This document shows, one piece after another, positions 8,845-18,818 of a stretch of DNA of 64,000 nt. Where the stretch lies: positions 2,473,943-2,537,942 of the forward strand of contig NC_007626.1 in assembly GCF_000009985.1 (NCBI RefSeq). The letters run 5' to 3'. Source of the DNA: Paramagnetospirillum magneticum AMB-1 (GTDB lineage: Bacteria; Pseudomonadota; Alphaproteobacteria; Rhodospirillales; Magnetospirillaceae). A model generated the notes under the pieces. The model had not been told where the DNA came from, searched no databases, and saw only the letters and a list, made by a program, of their open reading frames with translations. Numbering within the stretch: the first letter of the stretch is position 1; every line of letters starts with the position of its first letter. The position numbers and the translations under genes were made by a program.

Positions 8845-10173
8845 TCAAGCCGGTGGCAGGCTGATGGTGAAGCGGGCGCCCCCCGAGGCGGTGGCGCCGG
8901 CCTCCAGCGACCCTCCATGGTCGCGGATGATGCCGTAGGAGATCCACAGACCCAGGCCGGTTCCCTTGCCCACCGGCTTGGTGGTGAAGAAGGGGTCGAA
9001 CACCTTGCCGACGATGTCGGGGGGAATGCCGGGGCCGTTATCGGCGATGGTCAGCACGGTTTGGCCGCCCTCGGCCTTGCCAGTCACCTCGACGCGGCCG
9101 TCGGGGCGGCCCGCCACGGCGTCCAGGGCATTCTCGATCAGGTTGACGATTACCTGGTGCAACTGGCCGGGATTGCCGCGCACCGCCAGATGATCGGGCA
9201 GGTCCAGTTCGATGCTGGCTAGTCCCTTCTTGCCCGATCCAGACCATTGCACCGCCTTGGCCACCACTTCGCCCAGGTCGAACTCCTCGGGCTTGGATCC
9301 GGCCGAGAAGGACAGGCGCTTCAGGCTGCGCACGATGTCGGCCACCCGCTGGGCCCCCTCGGCGGTGCCCTCCATCAGGGCGGGCAGGTCGGCCAGGGTC
9401 GAATCGATGCGCAGGCTGGCCCGCAGGGCCTCGCGCTCGGTCTCGTCGCAACCGGCGTGGATGGCGTCGAGATAGGCGGCGATGCGCGTTGAGTATTTGG
9501 ACAGGGCGTGGACATTGCCGTAGACGAAGCTGATGGGGTTGTTGAGTTCGTGGGCCACCCCGGCGATCAGGCGGCCGAGGGAGGCCATCTTTTCCTGCTG
9601 GATCAACTGGGCCTGGGCGGTCTTCAGCGCCTCGTAGGCACGGCGAAGCTCGCCCACCGGCCGCCCGGTCAGCACGATGCCGGCGGGCAGGCCGCGATGA
9701 TCCAGCCGCGTGGCGCAAGACAGCGCCACAGGGTCGGTCAGCCCGCCATCGGCCGAGCGGAAGCGCACCTCGCGGTCATGGCCCTCGACGGCGTCGATCC
9801 AGCTGAACAGGCGCAACTGGCCGGTATCCTCGGCCAGCAAATCCTCCAGCGGGCATTCGAACAGGTCCACCTCGGCTAGGCCGGTCAACTGGAGGAAGGC
9901 CAGGTTGACCTGCTGGATGCGGCCGTTCTGGTCGCAGACGATCAGGATGTCCGACACCGCCGACAGCACGGAATTGATGAAGCGCTGGGCTTCTTCCAGG
10001 GCGGTGTTCTTCTCCTCCAGCTCCACCTCGTAGGAGATGAGGTCGGAATAGACCTCCTCCATCTTGCGGATCACTTCGATCCAGGCGGTCTCCTGGGCCG
10101 CCGCCATGTCGGGATCATAGCCGCCAGCGAAATCATAGGCCGAAGAGGGGCGGGGGTCGGTGAGCTGGGCCAT
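8845..10173 (-). CDS. PAS sensor histidine kinase, HupT/HoxJ-like
   Basis: A 442-residue soluble histidine kinase with no transmembrane segment. Order: N-terminal coiled-coil segment (about 30-65), PAS domain (about 65-180), HisKA with phosphoacceptor box GVAHELNNPISF at about residue 205, and a HATPase with N, G1 (DNGPGIP) and G2 (GKGTGLGL) boxes to the end. This domain set and style match HupT/HoxJ, the kinases that control uptake hydrogenase genes through HupR/HoxA. A HupR/HoxA-like regulator is encoded 1.2 kb away on the same strand, separated by an opposite-strand methyltransferase gene. No hydrogenase genes are in the window, so the hydrogenase role is inferred. Confidence 0.8.
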   Translation of the reverse strand: MAQLTDPRPSSAYDFAGGYDPDMAAAQETAWIEVIRKMEEVYSDLISYEVELEEKNTALEEAQRFINSVLSAVSDILIVCDQNGRIQQVNLAFLQLTGLAEVDLFECPLEDLLAEDTGQLRLFSWIDAVEGHDREVRFRSADGGLTDPVALSCATRLDHRGLPAGIVLTGRPVGELRRAYEALKTAQAQLIQQEKMASLGRLIAGVAHELNNPISFVYGNVHALSKYSTRIAAYLDAIHAGCDETEREALRASLRIDSTLADLPALMEGTAEGAQRVADIVRSLKRLSFSAGSKPEEFDLGEVVAKAVQWSGSGKKGLASIELDLPDHLAVRGNPGQLHQVIVNLIENALDAVAGRPDGRVEVTGKAEGGQTVLTIADNGPGIPPDIVGKVFDPFFTTKPVGKGTGLGLWISYGIIRDHGGSLEAGATASGGARFTISLPPA

Positions 10174-10317
10174 GCGTTTTGAACCGCCTGCGTGTTGTCA
10201 GGCGCAGTGTGTTCCTCGAGAGAGCCGGGATCAATGCCCTTTGTCCGTCCCTGGTCAGGGTGGCCGAAACGTGGTTCAATCTGGCCCGATCATCGCCCCA
10301 ACCCTCCGAGTCAATCC

Positions 10318-11337
10318 ATGCCCAATCCTTTCGATGTCGTCCTCGAGCATCTTCACGCCAGTCGGTTCGATGATGCGGAAAATGCTTGCCGCGATATTCT
10401 CGCCCGCGCGCCCAATCATCCCGGCGCCTTGTGCCTGTTGGGGGCTGTGGCCAATGGACGGGGCCAGTGGGCGCAGGCGCATCAGTGGATCGATCAGGCG
10501 GCCCGGCTGGGCGGCGAGTTTCCGGTGCTGCTGGTCGAGCGTGCGGTGACCTTCCAGGGGCAGGGGGAGGTGGGCAAGGCAATCGCGTCGCTTCGGGCGG
10601 CCGTGGCCAAGGAACCCGAGGTGGCGCGTGGACACCAGCTGTTGTCCGAACTGCTCTTGCCGGGGCCTGACTACTATCAGGTGCTGAGCCGGCTGCATGA
10701 GTGGTTAAAGCCCCGTTGCTATCTTGAAATCGGGGTCTTCAGGGGCCAGTCCATGGTCCTTGCCCAGGCCCCCACCATTGCCGTCGGCATCGATCCGGCG
10801 GCTCAGCTTCACGCAACGCCCCAGACGGTGACAAAGATTTTTCCGCTGGAAAGCGACGTCTATTTCGGGACTCGCGATGTCCGTTCCGATCTTGAAGCCG
10901 ACAGCGTCGATCTGGCTTTCATCGACGGGTTGCACCACTTCGAGCAGACCCTGCGGGACTTCATCAACGTCGAGCGTCTGAGCCGCCCGGACAGCGTCAT
11001 CACCATCCATGACGGCCTGCCCCTGGACAGCCTCACGGCGGCCCGCGACCGCAAGACCTCGTTCTGGACCGGCGACGTTTGGAAGATCATCCCCTGCCTG
11101 ACCAAGTGGCGCCCAGACCTGAACGTCTTCACGGTGGCCTCTGCTCCGTCGGGCTTGACCGTGGTCCTGGGGGCCGACAGCTCTTCTCGCGTCCTGTCGG
11201 ATAATTTTGATGCCATCGTTGCAGAGTTCATGAACAGCGACCCCGAGCCCACCAAGCCCGGTTGGGCTGAAAGCATGCGCATGGCGCCCAACGACTGGGA
11301 CGACCTGCGGAGGCGACTGGATCGGCGGGCGGCGTAG
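10318..11337 (+). CDS. TPR-containing class I methyltransferase (Methyltransf_24)
   Basis: A 339-residue protein. Residues about 1-115 look like two or three tetratricopeptide repeats (ENACRDILARAPNHPGALCL). Residues about 125-300 look like a SAM-dependent methyltransferase of the Methyltransf_24 type: glycine motif YLEIGVFRGQSMVLA, acidic residue GIDPAAQL, and FIDGLHHFEQTLRDF. Such proteins often modify sugars or lipids in surface polysaccharide synthesis, but no such genes adjoin it. The start is the ATG at 10318; the frame runs upstream into the promoter region without TPR character. It is transcribed against both flanking two-component genes. The substrate is unknown. Confidence 0.72.
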   Translation: MPNPFDVVLEHLHASRFDDAENACRDILARAPNHPGALCLLGAVANGRGQWAQAHQWIDQAARLGGEFPVLLVERAVTFQGQGEVGKAIASLRAAVAKEPEVARGHQLLSELLLPGPDYYQVLSRLHEWLKPRCYLEIGVFRGQSMVLAQAPTIAVGIDPAAQLHATPQTVTKIFPLESDVYFGTRDVRSDLEADSVDLAFIDGLHHFEQTLRDFINVERLSRPDSVITIHDGLPLDSLTAARDRKTSFWTGDVWKIIPCLTKWRPDLNVFTVASAPSGLTVVLGADSSSRVLSDNFDAIVAEFMNSDPEPTKPGWAESMRMAPNDWDDLRRRLDRRAA

Positions 11338-11345
11338 CCCTTGGT

Positions 11346-12785
<1,440 letters not shown>

Positions 12786-12880
12786 GTCCGGACTGGCTCC
12801 AGTGGTCAGGGGGGCGTGAGGTGCGCTATTCTTGGGCTCTCGGCCCACGGTGGTCAACTCATTACCAGCATGGATGGATC

Positions 12881-13672
12881 ATGACCGGCTTGATGGCGGA
12901 AATCACGGCAACCCCGGTGGCCAAGGGGACGCTTGCCCTGTGGTTCCTGGGGCAGAACGGCTGGATGATCAAGTCGCCGGCCGGCAAGGTGCTGGCGGTC
13001 GATCCCTATCTTTCCAATTCCTGCCATCCGTCGCGGCGGGGCCTGGATCTCGACCGGCGGGTCCCCATCCTGGTCACGCCCGAGGCGCTGGAGGCCGACC
13101 TGCTGCTGTGCACCCACTCGCACAAGGATCACGCCGACCCCGCGACCCTGTGCGCCTGTGCCCGTGGCGGGCGGGTCAAGGCCTTCGCCGGGCCGGGCGA
13201 TACCCAGGCGGTGTTCGCCGCCGCCGGGGTGGCGGAAAGCCAGCGGGGCCTGACCTGGCCCAATCACGAGATTTTCCTTGAGGATCTGAAGGTTACCGGA
13301 ACTTTCGCCCTGCCGACCGATGCCGGTGATCTCACCCATATGGGCTTTGTCATCCAGGTTGACGGCGGTCCCTCCCTGTGGATTACCGGCGATACCGCCT
13401 GGTGCGACCTGCTGGCCGAGGCGGGGGCGCGGCACCAGCCCGACGCCATCTGCCTGCCCATCAATGGCGGCTATGCCAATCTGTCCCACTGGGACGCGGC
13501 GGAGCTGGTCCGCCGGGTGGCGCCGGCCCAGGCCATTCCCTGCCACTGGGACATGTTCGCCGACAATTCCTGCCCGCCGCATCTGTTCGAGGCCTCGCTG
13601 AAGGTCAAGGAGGTGCGGGGTGTCTACCGCCTGCCGGAGCATGGGCGGAAGATGGTGATCGAACCCCGGTAG
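12881..13672 (+). CDS. MBL-fold metal-dependent hydrolase, UlaG-like
   Basis: A 263-residue metallo-beta-lactamase-fold enzyme. It shows LWFLGQNGWMIKS at the N-terminus, the metal-binding motif CTHSHKDHADP near residue 87, ITGDTAWCD around residue 170, and a late histidine in PCHWDMF. The pattern fits the COG2220/UlaG group (L-ascorbate-6-phosphate lactonase and relatives). No ascorbate phosphotransferase genes are nearby, so the substrate is unknown. ATG at 12881 is preferred; a second in-frame ATG lies five codons downstream. It is divergent from the HupR-like gene, with 95 bp between starts. Confidence 0.78.
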   Translation: MTGLMAEITATPVAKGTLALWFLGQNGWMIKSPAGKVLAVDPYLSNSCHPSRRGLDLDRRVPILVTPEALEADLLLCTHSHKDHADPATLCACARGGRVKAFAGPGDTQAVFAAAGVAESQRGLTWPNHEIFLEDLKVTGTFALPTDAGDLTHMGFVIQVDGGPSLWITGDTAWCDLLAEAGARHQPDAICLPINGGYANLSHWDAAELVRRVAPAQAIPCHWDMFADNSCPPHLFEASLKVKEVRGVYRLPEHGRKMVIEPR

Positions 13673-13773
13673 AACCACGTATTTGCCCGATTCTTGGGCG
13701 GCTCCCGGACGGGAACCGTGCAGAATTGTTGTGCAGTCTTGATGAAGGTCAAGGGATGCGCCGCCGTCCCGAC

Positions 13774-13789
13774 TGGCATGGGGGTTGCG
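13774..13789 (+). promoter_or_regulatory. Sigma-54 (-24/-12) promoter
   Basis: TGGCATGGGGGTTGCG matches the RpoN consensus TGGCAYR-N4-TTGCW at every position except the last. The conserved GG and GC are correctly spaced ten bases apart. Transcription would begin near 13799-13800, about 28 bases before the ATG of the receptor-like gene, leaving room for the GGGAG ribosome site. This is the clearest sigma-54 promoter I found in the window; the upstream activator site was not identified. Confidence 0.75.
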
Positions 13790-13827
13790 ATGGCTATGCC
13801 CGGAAGGTGTGCTTTCGGGAGTGACTT

Positions 13828-14874
13828 ATGATTGAGCAATTGCTTCAGCTGACCGGTGGCGTCGCCGCCGTGGCCGACGACAAGATCATGCGGATCAACG
13901 GGATCACCCGTCGCTCGAAGATGCTGGCGCTCAACGCCACCATCGAGGCCCATCGGGTGGGCTCGGCCGGGCGGGGCTTCGCGGTGGTCGCCGACGAGGT
14001 CAAGGCCATCTCCAACGAGATCGCCCTGCTGACCGATGCCCTGCAGGGCGAGTTGCGCGGCCGTCTCGGCGAACTGTCGCATTTCGGCGAAAATCTGGCG
14101 GCGCAAGTGCGCGAGGTTCAGGGCGAGCGTCTGGCCGATCTGGCTCACAACACCATCGAGGTGATGGACCGCAACCTCTATGAACGGTCCTGCGACGTGC
14201 GCTGGTGGGCCACCGACGCCGCGCTGGTGGCCTGCGCCGGCCGCTCGGACGAGCCCGCCGTGGTCGAGCACACCTGCCGCCGTCTGGGGGTGATCCTGGA
14301 TTCCTATACCGTCTACCTCGACCTCTGGGTGGCCGACGCCCAGGGCCGCGTCGTCGCCAGCGGCCGGGGCGGGCGCTATCCCGGCGTGGTGGGCACCGAC
14401 GTGTCGGGCGAGGCGTGGTTCCGCGACGCCATGGCGACGAAGAGCGGCGGCGACTTCGCGGTGGCCGACGTGGCCCGGGCTCCCGCCCTGGGCAACGCCA
14501 TGGTCGCCACCTACGCCACCGCCATCCGCGAGGACGGCGAGGCCGACGGCAAGCCCATCGGGGCGCTGGGCATCTTCTTCGACTGGCAGGCTCAGGCCCA
14601 GGGCATCGTCGACGGAGTGCGGCTGGCGCCCGAGGACAAGGCGCGGTCGCGCTGCCTGCTGCTGGATTCGCGGCACCGGGTGATCGCCTCCTCGGACCGC
14701 ACCGGCGTGCTGAGCGAGACCTTTCCCCTGCGGACCGAGCGGGGCGAGCGCGGCCACTACATGGACCCCACCGGCGTGATGGTCGGCTATGCCCGCACCC
14801 CGGGCTACGAGACCTATGACGGCCTGGGCTGGTATGGAGTGATCGTCCAGCGGCTTCAGAACACTCGGGAATAG
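13828..14874 (+). CDS. Soluble chemoreceptor-like protein, signalling tip followed by Cache domain
   Basis: A 348-residue protein with reversed chemoreceptor order and no transmembrane segment or signal peptide. Residues about 15-75 match the hairpin tip of methyl-accepting chemotaxis proteins (RRSKMLALNATIEAHRVG, then AGRGFAVVADEVKAIS), the part that contacts CheA/CheW. Residues about 95-340 resemble a Cache/PDC-type sensor (YLDLWVADAQGRVVAS, GRYPGVVGTDVSGEAWF, YETYDGLGWYGVI). The coiled-coil arms normally flanking the tip are very short. A sigma-54 promoter lies 39 bases upstream and the ribosome site is GGGAG. Its last 19 bp overlap the convergent AEC carrier gene. It may be a cytoplasmic sensor that docks into receptor arrays. 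Confidence 0.75.
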   Translation: MIEQLLQLTGGVAAVADDKIMRINGITRRSKMLALNATIEAHRVGSAGRGFAVVADEVKAISNEIALLTDALQGELRGRLGELSHFGENLAAQVREVQGERLADLAHNTIEVMDRNLYERSCDVRWWATDAALVACAGRSDEPAVVEHTCRRLGVILDSYTVYLDLWVADAQGRVVASGRGGRYPGVVGTDVSGEAWFRDAMATKSGGDFAVADVARAPALGNAMVATYATAIREDGEADGKPIGALGIFFDWQAQAQGIVDGVRLAPEDKARSRCLLLDSRHRVIASSDRTGVLSETFPLRTERGERGHYMDPTGVMVGYARTPGYETYDGLGWYGVIVQRLQNTRE

Positions 14875-15779
14875 ACCACGGGCAGCCAGACCAGGGCGAA
14901 CAGGGTACTGACCGCCACGGCGATGGCGGCGCGGTCGGGGTGGATGTTGCGCAAGGAGGCGTGCACCACGGTGACGGCGGCCAGGGGCACCAGGGATTCG
15001 ATCAGCAGCACCTGGTGCCCGACCCGCCCGAAGACGTGCAGCCAGCCGCGGTCGGCCCAGATGAACCCCAGGGCCAGCATGGGCCACAGGGCGAATTTCA
15101 GCGCGAAGGTGAAGGCGGTGAAGCCCAGGTCGATGCGCAGGCTTCTCACCTGCGCCAGACCCAGCCCGACGATCATCATGCCCACCGGCACGAAGCCGCC
15201 CGACAGCAGGTCGACGGCCTGCATGGCCGGGATGGGGACCCTGGTGCCGGTGAGGTTGAGGGCGGCGCCCAGCCAGCAGGCATGCAGGCCGGGATATTTC
15301 AGCACCCGCAGGATCGCCCCGGTCACCGAGGCTTCGGCGCGGGCCACGGTATAGAAACCCACCGAGTTCTCGTAGGCGGTGGCGCCGAACGAGACCATCA
15401 CCACATAGGGCAGGGAATCCGGCCCCACCAGGGCCAGGCAGGCGGGAATGCCGAAGAAGCCGGTATTGCCGGTGCCGCTGGTAAAGGCGGCGATGCGCTC
15501 GCGCCCGTCCTTCCACAGGCCGCCGGCCACCGGCGCGGTGAGCAGCGCCACCAGCGAGCACAGGCCGAACACTGCGAAGGGCAGCACCAGCAAGGCGCCC
15601 TTCAGGTCGGCGGTCACGAAGCCCTTGAACACCACGGCGGGCGACAGCACGAACAGGGCGAGGCGGCCGAGATCCTGTCCCTTGACCTCGCAAAACCGGC
15701 CCAGCAGAAAGCCGATGCCCATCAGCAGGTAAAGCGGCACCAGTTTCAGCGCCAGGGCCGTGTCGAAAGGCAGGGTCAT
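14856..15779 (-). CDS. AEC-family transporter (auxin efflux carrier type)
   Basis: A 307-residue inner-membrane carrier with about ten hydrophobic segments, the usual length for the AEC family. The N-terminal segment LVPLYLLMGIGFLLGRF and the central FTSGTGNTGFFGIPACLAL, with its conserved Asn-Thr-Gly-Phe, support the call. Bacterial AEC proteins move small organic acids such as malate or malonate. The ATG at 15779 overlaps the stop of the glycerate kinase gene by four bases (ATGA), so the two are translationally coupled and the carrier may import a glycerate- or tartronate-type acid. The 3' end overlaps the Cache protein gene by 19 bp. Confidence 0.85.
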   Translation of the reverse strand: MTLPFDTALALKLVPLYLLMGIGFLLGRFCEVKGQDLGRLALFVLSPAVVFKGFVTADLKGALLVLPFAVFGLCSLVALLTAPVAGGLWKDGRERIAAFTSGTGNTGFFGIPACLALVGPDSLPYVVMVSFGATAYENSVGFYTVARAEASVTGAILRVLKYPGLHACWLGAALNLTGTRVPIPAMQAVDLLSGGFVPVGMMIVGLGLAQVRSLRIDLGFTAFTFALKFALWPMLALGFIWADRGWLHVFGRVGHQVLLIESLVPLAAVTVVHASLRNIHPDRAAIAVAVSTLFALVWLPVVYSRVF

Positions 15780-17014
15780 CGCACCAGCACCGCCCGGAAG
15801 TCGTTGACGTTGGTCAGGGTCGGCCCGCACTTAACAAGGTCGCCCAACGTATTGAAAAATCCGTATGAATCGTTCTGGTTAAGGTAAGACTCAAGGTTAA
15901 GTCCCAACGCCCGCGCCCTCTCTGCGGTGTCGGGCGTGATGACCGCGCCGGCATTGTCCTCGGAGCCGTCGATGCCGTCGGTGTCGCAGGCGATGGCCTC
16001 CACGCCCTGGGTGTCCTTCAACGCCAGCGCCAAGGCCAGGGCGAATTCGGCATTGGGGCCGCCCTTGCCCTGGCCCCGGATGGTGACGGTCGCTTCGCCG
16101 CCGGACAGGATCACCGCCGGCATGGGCACCGGCTGCTGGTGGGCGCGGATGGATTTGACGATTCCGGCCATCACCCTGGCCATCTCGCGGGCTTCGCCCT
16201 CCAGGGCATCGCCCAGCAGCAGCGGCATCAGACCAGCCCGCGCCGCCACCAGGGCGGCGGCCTCCAGCGAGCGCTGCGGCGTGGCGATCAGGCGGTACTC
16301 GCCAGGGGGAAGGCTCTTCGGGGTCTCGGCGGCCGGATCGTTCAGCCGGGCGGCAATGGCGGGCGGCGGCGCGATGCCATAGCGGGCCAGCACGGCGCGG
16401 GCCTCGGCCAGGGTGGTGGGATCGGCCACCGTGGGGCCCGAGGCGATCACCGACGGGTTGTCGCCGGGCACGTCGGAAATGGCCAGGGTCACCAGCCGCG
16501 CTGGGGCGGCCAGGGCGGCGAGGCGGCCGCCCTTGACCGCCGAGAGGTGCTTGCGCACGCAATTGATTTCGCCGATGGCGGCGCCCGAGCGCAGCAAGGC
16601 CCCGGTCAGGGCCTGCTTCTCGGCCAGGGTGATGCCCTCGGCCGGGCGGGCCAGCAGGGCCGAACCGCCGCCCGAGATCAGGCACAGCACCAGATCGTCC
16701 GCTCCCACGCCGGCCAGCAGGTCCATCATGCGGCCGGCGGCGTGCTCGCCCGCCGCGTCGGGGACCGGATGGGCGGCCTCCACCACCTCGATTCGCCGGG
16801 TGGGGACGCAATGGCCATAGCGGGTGACCACCAGGCCGGACAGCGGCCCTTGCCAATGGTCCTCCACGGCGCGGGCCATGGCGGCGGCGGCCTTGCCGGC
16901 GCCGATCACCAGGGTGCGGCCGGGCGGCGGAGCGGGAAGGGCGGGCGGCAGGCAGGCGGAAGGCTTGGCCGCTTCGACCGCCGCCTCGAACATGCGCCGG
17001 AGAATGGTCGTCAC
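15776..17014 (-). CDS. ttuD: Glycerate 2-kinase / hydroxypyruvate reductase family (TtuD, MOFRL)
   Basis: A 412-residue cytoplasmic enzyme of the DUF4147/MOFRL family. It carries VIGAGKAAAAMARAVE near the N-terminus, LISGGGSALLARP and VRKHLSAVKGGRLA in the first domain, SDVPGDNPSVIASGPT, and a C-terminal MOFRL domain with DTDGIDGSEDNAGA. Members phosphorylate glycerate to 2-phosphoglycerate; the historical TtuD name refers to hydroxypyruvate reductase in tartrate use. Its stop overlaps the start of the AEC carrier gene, and a DapA-family lyase gene diverges 64 bp away. Together they suggest a small pathway breaking down a sugar acid to glycerate. Confidence 0.85.
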   Translation of the reverse strand: MTTILRRMFEAAVEAAKPSACLPPALPAPPPGRTLVIGAGKAAAAMARAVEDHWQGPLSGLVVTRYGHCVPTRRIEVVEAAHPVPDAAGEHAAGRMMDLLAGVGADDLVLCLISGGGSALLARPAEGITLAEKQALTGALLRSGAAIGEINCVRKHLSAVKGGRLAALAAPARLVTLAISDVPGDNPSVIASGPTVADPTTLAEARAVLARYGIAPPPAIAARLNDPAAETPKSLPPGEYRLIATPQRSLEAAALVAARAGLMPLLLGDALEGEAREMARVMAGIVKSIRAHQQPVPMPAVILSGGEATVTIRGQGKGGPNAEFALALALALKDTQGVEAIACDTDGIDGSEDNAGAVITPDTAERARALGLNLESYLNQNDSYGFFNTLGDLVKCGPTLTNVNDFRAVLVR

Positions 17015-17078
17015 TGGACTCTGGCTCCCTTTGCGGGCTCAATGGTCATACCGGCCCAGTAGACAGCGGAAACGATCC

Positions 17079-17981
17079 ATGAGCAATCCCGGTACGTTGG
17101 ACGGCGTTCTCGCCCCCATCCTCACCCCCTTCACCAATGCCCTGACGCCCCATGTTCCGCTGTTCGTCGGCCTCGCGCACCATCTGATGGGGCAGGGTCT
17201 TGGACTGGCGCCGTTCGGCACCACCAGCGAAGGCAATTCCCTGGGGGTGGAAGAGAAGGTCGAACTGCTCGACGCCCTGGCCGAAATCGGCCTGAACATG
17301 GCCCGCGTCATGCCGGGGACCGGCTGTTGCGCCCTGACCGATTCGGTGACGCTGACCTCTCATGCTGTCAACCTGGGTTGCGGCGGTGTGCTGATGCTGC
17401 CGCCCTTCTATTACAAGAACCCCAGCGAGGACGGGCTGTTCGCCTCCTTCGCCGAGGTGATCGAGCGGGTCGGGGATTCCCGCCTCCGGGTCTATCTCTA
17501 CCATTTCCCCCAGCAGAGCCAGATTCCCATCAGCCATGGCCTGATCGAGCGGCTGCTGGCCGCCTACCCCACCACCGTGGTGGGAATCAAGGATTCCTCG
17601 GGCGATCTGGCCAATATGGAAGGCATGTGCCGGGCTTTTCCCGGCTTCAAGGTGTTCTCCGGGACCGAGCGCCTGATTCTGCCGGTGATGCGGGCGGGTG
17701 GCGCGGGGTGCATCAGCGCCAACGCCAACATTCATGGCCCGGCCATGCTGGAGCTGTGGCGCCGCTGGCGGGAGCCGCAGGCCGAGGCCTTGCAGAAGGA
17801 TCTCGAAGGCTTCCGCGCCATCATGGAAGGCATGCCGCTGATCGCCGCCCTGAAGGCCCTGACGGCGCGGCGCACCGGCGATTACGGCTGGCGCCGGGTG
17901 CGGCCGCCGCTGATGGCTCTGCCGCCCGATGCCGAGATCGAGTTGGTGGACCGGCTGGCCAAGGCCGGGATCGCTATTTGA
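17079..17981 (+). CDS. DapA-family aldolase/lyase (DHDPS/N-acetylneuraminate lyase type)
   Basis: A 300-residue TIM-barrel Schiff-base enzyme. The lysine forming the Schiff base is in VVGIKDSSGD near residue 170, the proton-shuttle tyrosine in VYLYHFP, and the phosphate/carboxylate-binding loop in FGTTSEGNSL (GTTGE-like). The family includes dihydrodipicolinate synthase, sialic acid lyase and 2-keto-sugar-acid aldolases. Serine instead of glycine in GTTSEG and divergence from a glycerate kinase make a catabolic aldolase more likely than lysine synthesis. The start ATG at 17079 is followed at once by the conserved GVLAPILTPF. The last 8 bp overlap the convergent solute-binding protein gene. 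The exact substrate is not known. Confidence 0.8.
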   Translation: MSNPGTLDGVLAPILTPFTNALTPHVPLFVGLAHHLMGQGLGLAPFGTTSEGNSLGVEEKVELLDALAEIGLNMARVMPGTGCCALTDSVTLTSHAVNLGCGGVLMLPPFYYKNPSEDGLFASFAEVIERVGDSRLRVYLYHFPQQSQIPISHGLIERLLAAYPTTVVGIKDSSGDLANMEGMCRAFPGFKVFSGTERLILPVMRAGGAGCISANANIHGPAMLELWRRWREPQAEALQKDLEGFRAIMEGMPLIAALKALTARRTGDYGWRRVRPPLMALPPDAEIELVDRLAKAGIAI

Positions 17982-18774
17982 GATCGACGATAGCCTCGAG
18001 GCCATTGGCCTTGGCGGCGGCCAGCAGGCGGCCGTCGGTCTTGGCGCGCGCGACGAAGGAATCGACCGCGTCCAGCCACTCGCCGTCACCCGGCGCCATG
18101 GCGTAGGCGTAGGGGCTGGGGGCCAGCGGCGTGGGCGGAGTCAACAACTTCGCCCAGTCGTGCCGGGCCAGCATCTTGCGGCTGAAGGGGTAGTCGGTGA
18201 CGAACAGGTCGGCGCGACCGCTCATCACTTCCTGCTCGCGCGCCTCGGGGGTGGCCACCTCCAGCAGCCGAGCTTTCTTCAGCTCTTCCTTCATCACGCC
18301 CACCATGAACGTCCCGGAGGCGGCGGCAACCACCACGCCGTCACGGTCGATGTCCGACCATTCCTTGACCACCGGATTGGTCTTGCTGGTAATGGCGAAG
18401 ATGCCGCTGCGCAGGTGCGGACGAGTGAAGGCGAGCTTTTCCTGTCTCGCCGGCGTAATCGCGACGGCGTGCATGGATATGTCACACTTGTCCGAAAGCA
18501 GATCGTCAATCATGGTCTTGAATGAGGAATCGACAAAGCGTACCTGTACTCCCAGGTCCTTGCCCAATTCCTGGGCCATGTCGATGTCGATCCCTTCCAG
18601 ATTTCCCGTCCGGGTATTGCGGTAGGAGATGGAGTAGTAGTCGGGCCAAATACAAACCCTGAGCTCGCCGGCCTGACGAATTTTTGCCAGCTTTCCGCCG
18701 GGCGCGGCGGCCAGGGGCTGCGCTCCCAGGACCAGGAGCGAAAAGGCGGCAATCAGGCTGGCGAATCTGTACAT
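17974..18774 (-). CDS. Periplasmic solute-binding protein, family 3
   Basis: A 266-residue secreted protein of the amino-acid-binding SBP_bac_3 type. It has a signal peptide (MYRFASLIAAFSLLVLGAQP then LAAAP) and the family pattern AGELRVCIWPDYYSISYRN, GIDIDMAQELGKDLG, VDSSFKTMIDDLLSDKCDI and TRPHLRSGIFAI. The ATG at 18774 has a clear GGAGGA ribosome site; the longer frame is excluded by this and by the signal peptide. No permease or ATPase genes adjoin it, so it is an orphan. It diverges from a membrane sensor kinase with only 44 bp between starts, which could mean it presents a ligand to that kinase. Confidence 0.85.
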   Translation of the reverse strand: MYRFASLIAAFSLLVLGAQPLAAAPGGKLAKIRQAGELRVCIWPDYYSISYRNTRTGNLEGIDIDMAQELGKDLGVQVRFVDSSFKTMIDDLLSDKCDISMHAVAITPARQEKLAFTRPHLRSGIFAITSKTNPVVKEWSDIDRDGVVVAAASGTFMVGVMKEELKKARLLEVATPEAREQEVMSGRADLFVTDYPFSRKMLARHDWAKLLTPPTPLAPSPYAYAMAPGDGEWLDAVDSFVARAKTDGRLLAAAKANGLEAIVDLK

Positions 18775-18818
18775 TTTTGTCCTCCGATACGGATGTATTA
18801 TGCTATTCCACATAAGTC

